This document shows positions 20,971 through 32,200 of a stretch of 64,000 nt of DNA, piece after piece. The DNA is from Tubulanus polymorphus. Taxonomy: Eukaryota; Nemertea; Palaeonemertea; Tubulaniformes; Tubulanidae. Both the position numbers and the translations under genes were made by a program. The DNA lies in assembly GCF_964204645.1 (NCBI RefSeq), contig NC_134029.1, positions 17,378,450 to 17,442,449 on the forward strand. Direction: 5' to 3'. Each line of letters starts with the position of its first letter. The stretch's first letter is position 1. Below the pieces are notes generated by a model. That model ran no database searches, was not told the DNA's origin, and saw nothing but the letters and a program-made list of their open reading frames with translations.

Positions 20971-21517
20971 AGTAATTTGGAATAAGTTGTTTCAAGCCAA
21001 AGGTCGAGCTCATAAAAAATAAAACATAAAACATAAAGCTCATAAAACATTTTTCTACTCACTCGCCCCCTCAACCTTTGACTTGAAACAACTTATTCCA
21101 GTGAAAATAAGTTATTGGTTTCATTGATTTCGATTTTGAATTTCGGTTCTTCTTCTTCTTTCTTCATTTTTATAACAAAACTTTTATTAGAATAAATCTA
21201 ACTCATTCAAATATAAATATTCAATGTTTTAAATATGAATTATTTCACTCACACTTTTTATGTTTAATAATTGATTTTTCATTATTCGAAATCTATATTT
21301 GATCTTATTTTTCTAGATTATTATGCTAACACTTTACTCACTCTTTTAAATTGTGGAATTATTAGAGTAATTGGGAATAAGTTGTTTCAAGTCAAAGGTT
21401 GAGGGGGCGAGTGAGTAGAAAAATGAAAATAAATTCGAGCGTGCGAGAATTAATTTTCATTTTTTATGATCTCGACCTCTCGACCTTTGGCTGGAAACAA
21501 CTTATTCCCAATTAACT
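20971..21517. mobile_element. 547-bp mini Polinton-like element, TSD CTTATC
   Basis: Starts AGTAATTTGGAATAAG and ends CTTATTCCCAATTAACT, with perfect 6-bp duplications CTTATC at 20965-20970 and 21518-21523. Each end (20971-21105 and 21364-21517) is itself an imperfect hairpin: it opens with GGAATAAGTTGTTTCAAG and closes with the complement. The interior at about 21113-21290 matches the outer arm of the 6-kb element (start of ORF A, antisense, plus one iteron-like repeat), and CAAGCCAAAGGTCGAGCTC matches its terminal region. It is therefore a deletion derivative of the same lineage. Confidence 0.8.
21116..21230 (-). pseudogene. Remnant of ORF A 5' end inside the mini element
   Basis: The minus strand matches the first ~30 codons and leader of the 215-aa ORF of the large element, with an added GAA codon and other changes. 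The remainder of the ORF is absent. Confidence 0.6.
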
Positions 21518-21703
21518 CTTATCGATCGTTTTTTATCGGAAGGTATCAGAATAAGAAATAACAGGTTTGGAATGGTTGTCAGAAAAGTTGGCATTCTCAT
21601 GACCGTTGTTGATTCGTGCGCTAATTTCGTTATCTATAGCATAACGAATCATCGCTTCCGAAATGCTGCCATACAGTTATTTCGCCCTCGGTTCGCGAAA
21701 TAA

Positions 21704-23245
21704 ACAGACACAAATAGTATATTTTCACACGATATACAGATGACGCGCAGTTGGCTACCCTTTTATTTGATTGTTTATAGTTGAGTTTCATGAAGTTAGC
21801 TTAGTAAATAAATTCCGATGAAGGACACACGAGTCTGAAAGCTAAAAGGGATTTTTAATTTTTTCGTTACATATGAACCTGGCACATTTCATTCGTTTCA
21901 CAAAAAAAGTCCTACACTTCCAATCAACAGTTACGTTTGAAGTATTCTTGACACATGTGGTACATTGCTCCTATAGGCCTATATGGGGGGGGGGGTATTT
22001 CATTTTGTTACATAATATTTTAGGGGGGGGGGTGACAACATTTGTTACAAGCTGTTACAGGGGGGTGTCTAAATTTCGTGCTACGTAATTTTTGAACAGC
22101 CCCTTATTATCATTTGACTCACACGAATTCGGTCTTTGTAACAGAGGAAGTAACTTGGGTGTTTTGTTGGAGATTGCTACGTCTTTGAAATCGTTGTCTA
22201 ATTCAACGCTTTGTGTATTTTATGTACAATGTTGATGCAGACTGAAACTGGATGGCTTTCTCACCAGTGGATACAGCATTTGCACGATTCGGCTCCACCA
22301 GAAACAGAAGCCCTTATAAATAACTTTGACAGCGTATAATGGAATGGTGAAAAACCAAGTGTATGTCGAAATCAGCCCAGATCCCCTGGATGCTGATCCA
22401 AGAACAAACAACGTAGGTTTCAGAAATTTAATTGCACTCGATCATCCTTCCGTTTGGCGGGCTATCCGAGCATTCCATATGGAATGCTTCGCAATTAACA
22501 TAATCGTAGTAGTAGACCAGAATTGTATCGCGTGAAATGGCTACTTCAGTTAGCGTTTGAGAAATCTTTGTACAAGGTAAGAACTTGCCTGCAAACTTTG
22601 TATCTGGAATAGGGCATCATCCAACATAAAGCCGCTTAAGTAAAACAGACTTACATCGATTGATATATCTTGACTGTGCATTCACATGTTAATATATCAA
22701 CGTGTTAAATATGTTGTTCACTTTTTGATTTCAATTATATTGGAATATGGAATTCAATTGGAATTCATATGGAATTTTCAATCGGATCTAGAAATATTAT
22801 GTAAACCTGTAGATAAGACATGCCCAATCCCGCGCGCATATTTACCGTGGCCGCCGCCGCCCTTCGCCTCCCGCGCTTTCCATTGTCGCGCTTCCAGACA
22901 TTTTATGAAGGCGTCAAATAATGTATTCACTCGTCGGTTTTCTTGTCTCGGTTTCCCAGATCCGAGTCGTGTAAGAAGCGTAAAAAAACACTATCCGAGC
23001 CATTTGACCCTGCGGATACATAAATTTGTCATTTTTTGATAAATAAATATTGAATTGAATTAAATTGATGGTTTGAGGGATGGAAAAGAATGGCTACTCA
23101 GACAGTTTCCCTTGTCAAAATATCGATGTCGATGATGATAGGCAGTGGACATCTCTAATGATAAGGCCTGCTCAATGAATTATGGAAATATCCGCAATAA
23201 ATAGGGTGTTGTTGATTATAACTCGTCGATGCCAAGTGTCATAAA
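21704..23245. other. Intergenic; repeats and putative KLHL8 upstream region
   Basis: 21984-22110 contains G-tracts and TGCTACGTAATTTTTGAACAGCCCC, a type of end sequence seen in dispersed invertebrate repeats (recollection). 22840-23000 is locally GC-rich with a potential donor, CGT|GTAAGA, near 22967, and may be a 5' UTR exon or promoter of the Kelch gene. No coding exon recognised. Confidence 0.35.
21980..22110. repeat. G-tract/TACGTAATTTTTGAACAGCCCC repeat
   Basis: Three G-runs of 6-10 bases spaced by TGTTACA-like segments, ending in ACAGCCCC. A related fragment (GGGGACATTCATTTATTACGTA) is at about 24475-24500. Class unknown. Confidence 0.35.
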
Positions 23246-26200
23246 ATGGAAGTTGTCAATGTGGAGAATAATCTTCATCATCATGATATTGAAGACCCAG
23301 CTGCAGCAGCAGCAGCAGCCGCCGCAGAAGAGGAAATGATGGATAATCCTCCAGTGCCAGAGAGAATGGATTCACTCGACCTACAACAACAACAACCCAA
23401 TTTCGCCGTTCCTCCTCCGGCTAGCGATGACAATGTCGGTCGAGAAAATAACGAATCGAAGTCGCGCAACAACTCGAAACTGTCGCAAACAGACGAGACG
23501 TCATCGGAAACTGTGTTTATGTTCGTCGCTAAAGACTTGTTCAAAGACGCCTACAACGCGTACTACGAAATGTACCGCGCGGGCGAACTCTGCGACGTGA
23601 AAATCAAATGCGGCGCCAAAGAGACGGCTTGTCATCGCGTCGTGCTGTCGAGCGTCAGTCGCTATTTCAAGACGATGTTCACCGCCGAGATGGTCGAACG
23701 CACGCGAGAATCGGTGACCGTCGGCGACATCGACGAGGACGCCATGATGAAACTGATCGAGTACGCGTACACGGCGAAGATCGCGATGACCGTCGACAAC
23801 GTCGAGTCGTTGATGTATGCGGCGTCGATTTTACAGATCGACACCGTCGCGACGGCGTGCACGGATTTCATGCAGAAACACTTGCACCCGACGAACTGCA
23901 TCGGGGTTCGTAATTTCGCCGATATGCACGGCCAGGTGAACTTGCTACACGTCGCCGACGAGTATATCCTCGATAACTTCCTCGAGGTCGTCGCCAGTGA
24001 CGAGTTCTACGAGTTGACGCCGAATCACCTCGACATGTTGATCGCGTCGATCGATTTGAACGTTGATTCCGAAACGCAGGTTTACGAGGCCGTCGTCAAG
24101 TGGGTCAAACAGAATGTCGCCGAACGCAAAAGTTTCCTGCCGAAGTTGATTTCGAAGGTGAAACTGCCGTTGTTACCGGCGGCGTACTTGTTGAGTTGTG
24201 TCGAAACAGAAGATTTGTTGAAACGGAACCTGGAATGTCGCGATTATCTCGACGAAGCGAAGTATTACCAGATGTCGTTGTCCGGTCTTCTGCCTGAAAT
24301 CAAATACACGGAGCGACATCGTCCGCGGAAGAGTTACTCGGGTAAAGTCTGCGACGGTTGATTTCTACTGTCATTCTCTTCAGTTTTATCTAGTTCTTTT
24401 ACGAGCAACACGTAACAGGGGGTTCGAATAGGAAATTAGACATTCAAGTCAGAGGTTAGATGAATAGTCAAATAGGGGACATTCATTTATTACGTATGCA
24501 TTAGGGAGGAGGAGGTGTCAGTGCAATTGCGCTTAATATATATGAAAAGTTGGCCGATTTTGCGCACATGGGGGGTAGGGGGTTGAAAAGTTGAAATTCG
24601 TTATGGGTGTGCTAGATATCTCTAACACCTCAGAACGGTTTTTCCTCGGTCAATTTTTACATAATTGGTGGCTATCTTAGTCTTATCAGTTCTTATGCAT
24701 AGATGTGTAATAGGTATTTTTAGTAAAATTTTAACTTGGAAGTCTTGATATTTGAGCATTGTCACAGGACACACCTCCGTACGTAGAATTGAGGTTACCC
24801 AGTCTTTTGTTCTCCCCCACTAGGGGGAATTAACTATAGAATTGTATACTATGTAGGCCTATAATTTTCGATTTATATTGGTAGGCCTACCTCTGCAAAT
24901 TTTGTGATCACAATCAATTGCAAATTTGTAGCATTTCAAGTTAATTGATTGCTGAATTAATTGAATATCGAATTGTCAGATTATCTATCAAGCATTTCAC
25001 CAAGCGCGCATGGTGTCCCTGGACCCCTAGTTGAAGTTCTTTTTGGGGTAATTTTGAAGATGCTACAATCACTCTTGATCTTTGATAATAGGCCTATCTT
25101 TGTATCCCCCTCACGGCCTAATGGTTTGCCGTTTTTCATTGAAATTCATGATTGGTATACTTTGAGAAAAGATCTTGAACATATTGAAGGTTTTTACGAT
25201 CATTTAATTATCACGCAATTGCCGGCCTAGAATCGTCAGTCCTAAATCGCAGATGGAAAAAGGTTTTCAGCCCACTTGGGTCTTTCAGCGGAGTCCCATA
25301 CCTGTTCTAGTGGTTTATATTAACTGAAAATGTTTCGAGAAACTATTTGACTATTGGTTTACTCCCCTTAGATATTTAAAATTGAACCAATTTGACTCGG
25401 TGACTGTGGTACTGGCTTGAAAAGCAAACCCCAATCACAAACTCAAGAAATTGTTCGTGTATATTTTTAGGAGTAATGTTTTGCGTTGGTGGTCGTGGAG
25501 CGTCTGGCGAACCGTTTCACAGTATTGAATGTTACGACTTGCGTAAAGATCGTTGGTTTAATATCGGAGAAATGAACACTAGACGGCGCCATGTGGGTGT
25601 CGTCGCGACCGGTGGTCAGTATAAACGCTATTTATTTATAGACAAAATGATCCTTAATATGTTTAAGCCTATAACAGACATAGTCGCAACAATGATCTTA
25701 TATCTCTAATTTCTCAAAACACTCGGATGAAAATCTATTCCTAAGAATTTTTAGCTTGTTAAAAATTATTATGGGTGGTTATAACCTAGGATGCCCAAAT
25801 ATACATCTCCAGTGTTATGGTATGTTACGTCGATGGGCATATTTGTTGAAGATGACAGCGCCCATCTACAGATATGATTGTCGTAGGCTCATACAATGGT
25901 TGATGTCGAGCTAAGAACATTTTCTGTTAGATTTTCTTCAAAATGATTTCGGTGGCGCCAAGAATATCCAAATCATTGGCTTTGGACTCCATTTCGGCTT
26001 TGGCTACGCATGTTGTGTCATGAAAACTTTGTGTCTGGTTCCCGATGTGATTAAAGTAACATTAGTATGAACGCAGCTTGATATCTAGGCTGTATTTCGG
26101 AGTTTCTTTCAAAATGAATTAACTTTGTTTTGTTTTCAGGAAAACTGTATGCAATAGGGGGATATAACGGAATCCATCATCTGAATAGTGGCGAGGTATT

Positions 26201-29200
26201 TGATCCACAAACAAACAAATGGAAATACATATCACCGATGGGAACACCAAGGTTAGTGTTTAAAATGAATTTCATGCTCAGTGATGTACATTTCCAAGTT
26301 CAACTACATATCGTAAACCTCTACAAGTTTGGACTTAGTGGGACTGGCAAAATAAGGTTTACAAGTGTTAGGAGTCTTTGTTAAGGATTGCAGATAAAAT
26401 ACTAGATAAAAAAATGATTTCGTTTTCGTCCAAGTTAGTCTGAGTTGGGCATGTCCAAATTAGGCGAGGTTCACTTGGTGCAAGTCCGATTAATGCTCAA
26501 GTTGGAGGAAAAATGTCCTGTTTTGAGATCACTAGGTGCATAGCCCCAGTGAACTATTTTGTCCGTTCATTCATCCATAGACAGAATCTAGATATTTTGA
26601 TGAATCTTGAAGATGCATTGATGAATTGTTTTGATATATGTTAACTGTATCTACAGCCCAAAAGCTAGCCCTCTCAATATCAAGACGGCTGACTGACGAC
26701 CATTGTTGTTCGCTGAAATTGGCACTTTTAGGACACACCATTAAACCAAATGTTGGGTTGCTTGGAAACTAGAAAAATATTATTTTAGGTCTCAATTCAT
26801 AGGCTGCTAGGTTCTCTCAATGGTTTGCCAAATAACAATTGGATTTGAGATGGGTATAGTTTGAAACTAGTTCTTTGGCATATCAGACAGGTTTTTAGCA
26901 CCTTCGTCTCTGGAAGCCTTCGCAGTTCATCAAAATCTGCCAGTTTTAAAGACGCTTCATCAATTTTAGCTCCACTGTGACCGAAGGTCAGCGGAGCTAA
27001 AAATTGCTACTAGTCCTACAGTTTTAATCAGATCAATTCCAAATTTGCTATGAATGTTCTATGGACCAAGGCCTATGAAATTACAGAACCATTTTTTGGA
27101 TTCATCCCCAGGGAGCGCCCCTGGGGGTGGAGTTTCTATTTCTTCAAATCGCTACTAGTCCTACAGTTTTAATGCTGTCAATTCCAAATTCGGTATGAAT
27201 GTTCTATGGACCAATACCTACAAAGTACAGAGCCCTTTTCGGATTTGGCCACAATGGAGCACCCCCAAGGTATGCAGCTTCTATTTCGTCAAATCACACA
27301 GCGGAGCTATAAAAGCTGATAGGCTCCTTGTCTTGATGATTCATACGCATATGATGACTTAAATGTGGCTTATTTTTTCAGACGAGGGATCGCTTTAGCT
27401 AGTCTCGGAGGGCCGTTGTACGCGATTGGCGGATTAGATAATAGCATGTGTTTCAATATAGTAGAACGTTATGATATACAATCTGACTCATGGTCGTGCG
27501 TCGCGTGTATGATTAAACATCGAGGTGGTGTTGGTGTCGCTACTTTAAAAGTAAGTTCATGAAGATGGTGCTGTGAAAAACTTGTTGAACTAAGGAAAAA
27601 AGAGACTCCGCTCGCCATACAGCTAAGTTTTCATGTACCAATTTTGTGACCTATTGTTGCTCTGACAGCCCTGGAATTCGCTTGCTTTGGAGAAAATTTG
27701 ATTTCTACCCGCAAGATGTGAGACTAGTTTTTAGATCTATGGCCATTTTCCCACCGAGTTTGAAAACCCATAAACATTCCCTCTAGAGAATTGCAGTCAA
27801 GAAGGAGATGTGCCAAATATTAATGTCAGTATACCTCAAAATAGGTCTATTTTGTGAAGAAAGGAAATCATTTAGTGTGTACTGGATTTAATTCATTATT
27901 CTTTGCAATATGGTGACTTGAAAATACCCATATCAATATTTTCTCCAGCAAAGTTGGGGAGTGAGTGAGTTTAAAGATGCATAATTTTGTTTTTCTAGGG
28001 TTATTTGTATGCAGTTGGTGGAAATGGTGGAATCAGTTCATGTAATTCAGTTGAGAGATATGATCCGCATTTAGATAAATGGACATATGTAGCATCAATG
28101 CGATATCGGAGGGCTGGTGCAGGAGTATCGACGCTTAATGGTTACCTATATGCTGTTGGTATGTAACATCCATTAGGCCTTAATCGACCTTTTTATCATG
28201 AAGATGATATAAAAGATCGATAGGTACCGGTAACCCTTTCAGTCCTGACACATTAATACCCGAAAGTGCTGGCGATAATTTGAAAACTTTTAAGAACACC
28301 CTAATGTGTGGAATATCAGGCATTAGTTACTAATATTTCAATATGTTTGACAGGTGCTGCCATCTTTTAATAGAGATAAAATATTATTACTAATAACTAC
28401 ACCGCGATGCAGTGTACAAGTGAAGTTCATCACCATTTTAAAAACCACACAATGCAGTGTAGATGCACTGAAAGGGTTAACTCACCAATGATGGCATTTG
28501 AAAACTTTTACTCGGTTATTTGTGAGTAGTTAGGCTTAGTGGTTCATTGGGTTGTTTGACTGTCGGTGTCATAGGGCACATCTCCTCATGTGGAGTTGGG
28601 ATTACCATAGTTTTGGGATTTAACTATTAAGTGATAATTTATCTATAGATTGGTACCTATGCATTCCATAGTTGACAATGACAAGCTCTTTGATTGTGGT
28701 GAGTTTCAAAGGTCATCGGTTTCTGTAATTGTTCGCCAGGGGTATTGAATATTGATATTGTGAGATGTACTGGCATTTCACAAACAAGGCATGGTGTCCC
28801 AGGACTCCTAGTTTATCGAAGTTAACAATCACTCGTTAATGCAGGTGGTTTTGACGATGACAGCCCGCTGGATTCCGTCGAGAGATACGATCCGAAAAAA
28901 GACAGATGGAAGTTGATCGAGAGAATGTCGTGTCCTCGTGGTGGATGTGGTGTAACAACGCTCGGCGGTAAACTCTACGCAGTCGGAGGTCATGATGGTA
29001 CGAATTATCTGAACTCAGTTGAAGCGTACGATCCCATCACAAACACGTAAGTTTTGATTGCCATCCTCGAGTTTTTTACTAACTTAAGATTTTTCTGCCA
29101 TGTGTCAATATGTATTCTGACTTTGATAATACAGTCAACTCCCGGTTATCCGCCACTATCGGGACTTCTACAATTTTGACAGATAATTGAGGGTGGTGGA

Positions 29201-32200
29201 TAAGTGAATTTAGGAAATTTCTTCGAGGCACCGGTAATTAACTCAAAATGTATTCATTATATTAATTTGTTTAAAGCTTCTTTCAATTAACTCATGAACT
29301 GTTTCATTGACCTATGTTATAAAAAGTAGTGAGATGTTTGTTCTATTATTTAAAACATTCATCAATTGTACTCTTGACAATAGTTTGATACTGGTAGTCC
29401 CTGTAGACTAGCATAGATGTTCACATCGGGGAGGGGGATGTTTTACAGGACAACATCTGGAGGTGATAAACAAACAACAGTATCGGTGTATTATACGTAT
29501 ACCAATTGTTGCCGATAAGTGAAGTAGAACTTCGTAACTACACGCGTTAAGTACTTTTGATGATGGCAGATGATTGAACGAAAATGAAATATTATTATAG
29601 ATTTGTTCAGAAAATGATGTGGCAGATGGTGGATATGGAATTCGGCGGAAAATCAGAAGCTAATTATAGTATTGATTTATTTGGGACTAAGAACTTATTT
29701 GGCGGTAGCCGAGAGTGGCCGATAAATGTGGGGAGTTGACTAAATATATGGATTCTGCACTAATAGTTTAACCCATCCGTATCGATCTAGTTCGAATGAT
29801 CTGTTGCCAGTCATTCAATGGTTAGATTTCGATGGATTCCATAGCGACAATTCAGTTTTAAATGTCACTGTCATTTATCCACTGGTTAATAACGTAAATC
29901 AACTTTTGAGCGACTGGTACCTGCTATATGTATTTGTCTAACCGCTATCACGTTAGAGTTCTTGATATTGACTGAAACATCTTCAAGTTCATGCCTTAGG
30001 GGCACGCAAACAAATATTTGCACCTAGAAAGAAATTTTGATAATGCGTTGATGGTTGCGATAACTGATTATGGCTTGGATATTCATGTCCAGTACAGCAT
30101 TCGTATTAATGGCATGTAACAGTTTAAAGTCGTGTTCACACTAAATTTAGTTCATTCCAATTTAAAACGGATGAGGTAAGTGTTCTCACTGGCAAAAGTC
30201 TGCTGAATTGGTCCATACTATTCTAAACGAACTGATTTGAACTGGCCAAAAACAAATATCGATCCAGGTTCCTTCTAACTTTTAGACAAGAGCATATCTT
30301 TGATTGCGGATAGAAACTTAGTTCTTAACACCCTGTCAATCACTCGCTGCTGGACCTAGCAGGACCAGTGATAACAGCGGATGTATGCAGAAAAAACAGC
30401 CATAATTGGATAACGTATAAACTAAACGATAATGTGAACCCAGCTTTGCAACCAATCGCATCGTGATAATATTTGGTGATAATAAGCACATTACTGGATT
30501 ATGCTCAGTGACCACGACTCACGATTGAGTGTAACGGTACTGACGGTTGTTTTATCATGGCATGAAATATCTGCTTGTTTGCCCCTATCAATTAATCTAC
30601 AACCGAGGAGCTGTGGTTCCGAGTTGACTTTAATATTACATTTTTCTACCAGCTTTGAATGTCGACGCTGATTTCTGCTCTTGAAATATTTCACGTACAT
30701 ATGTTTTGTACTTTTTCGGTGTAATATGTTTTATCTGAATGTTAACTTTGCTCACACTCAGTTGGACTCACTTTTGCTCTCACATAGTCAGATTGATGCA
30801 CAAATTGCTTTTAAACCCTTTTGTTACCGAATTCATTTCGATAGTTATCTCCATATTCCGGAGTAATTTGTGACGCTCGACATTCCTTGGAAACTATGAT
30901 TACCGGGGTAAATTTCAGTGAAGACTTATTGTTTAGATCATAAGCGCCTTGAAATGAAAGAATTTTTAGGATATAGGCCTATGGAAAATAACCATATCAG
31001 TTATCATCCTCTTTGTAAAATCCCAATGAAAAGGTGGAAAATATATCGAGAAATTTGTTTTGAATCATAATTTCTAGTATACATGCCATTGCAATAGGGA
31101 CAATTTAGTTGGATGCCCCACCGGTATGTGGTTATGAGACATAATATTCAATACATTAAACTGCAGGCACTTGCAAATCGTATGACCAGGCTATGGGGAG
31201 ACCGGTAACAAAAGGGCTAAGCAGGTTTTCACACTGACGCAAAACTATTGAATTCTATTTTCATATGAACTGTTTTCATCATACATGCAGCTGGACTAGT
31301 TGTAGTAATCTGGACACTTGTCGGGCGGGTGCTGGAGTTGGCATGATACATACTTCTGTCAAGTATCTTATTGAAGTAGCAAAGATTCCTACTTCAGCAG
31401 GTACACCACGATGTATTTATCTCATATATTACATTTTTGGGTGTCTGCATCTCAGTGATGTTTTGTTTGACTGGTTTACAGTTATTTGCATACCTTTTGC
31501 AGTGGAAAGTGGGGTTGATTGGTGAGAGTTTGTTAAATCTGACTGTATTTTTTCTATGCTGTTTATGAATGCTTTCTGGTGGAAAATTATCATTCTTCTT
31601 AACCTTTTCAGTGCTGACTAATTAACACCCACAAGCGCTGGAGAAAACTTTAAAAATTCTTTGAACAATTCTACCCCAATGCATTGAATAACAGGCATAA
31701 CACTATAATGCACCGCTATGCAATGTATTGTTAGTTACTTATATTTGATTGTGTTTGACAGGTACTGCCATCTTTCATTATAGATAAAAAACTAATAACA
31801 TCAACACACCGTGGTGCGTTGTACAAGCAAAATTCATTGATTTGTACATCGCACTGCAATGTAGATGCACTGAAAGGGTTAACCCTTTAAAACCTTATAT
31901 TTATCTGTCAAAACATAATATCTGAGATTAAGTAAAATTACTTGGCATGTGTGGATAGAAACATAATGTCAGGTAAAACGTATCTATATTCAGTTATTTA
32001 ATTCCTACGGAATTTGTATATCGCTAGCAGCTGGAATGTTGTCTGAATTTCTATGCATGCACTTGGTCATCATGATCAACTTTTCTTCTAAATCTTAGGA
32101 TGAAAAAATGGTCAAAAATCACAAAAAACAAGCACTTTTCCAGACAAATTATGCATCAATACTTCATACTTAAAAATGTTAACTACCAAGATACAACTAC

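Larger units (their letters stand above)
19984..21703 (+). pseudogene. Class A GPCR pseudogene (peptide-receptor-like), split by two transposons
   Basis: The 5' part (from 19984) has an N-terminal NTT sequon and a TM1-like segment with GIVSNALIIVVLDRM. The 3' part after 20740 resembles TM5, a basic loop, TM6 (RMVVTVVSIFIFCES) and TM7 (SCANFVIYSITNHRFR), ending with a stop at 21701. Disabling features: a MITE at 20373-20530, loss of the TM3-TM4 core, an in-frame TAA at 20884, and the 547-bp element at 20971-21517. Removing that element with one copy of its CTTATC duplication brings the flanking frames together in phase, so the receptor was open there before insertion. Order of TM7 and tail suggests a FMRFamide/neuropeptide-type receptor; subfamily uncertain. 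Confidence 0.7.
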
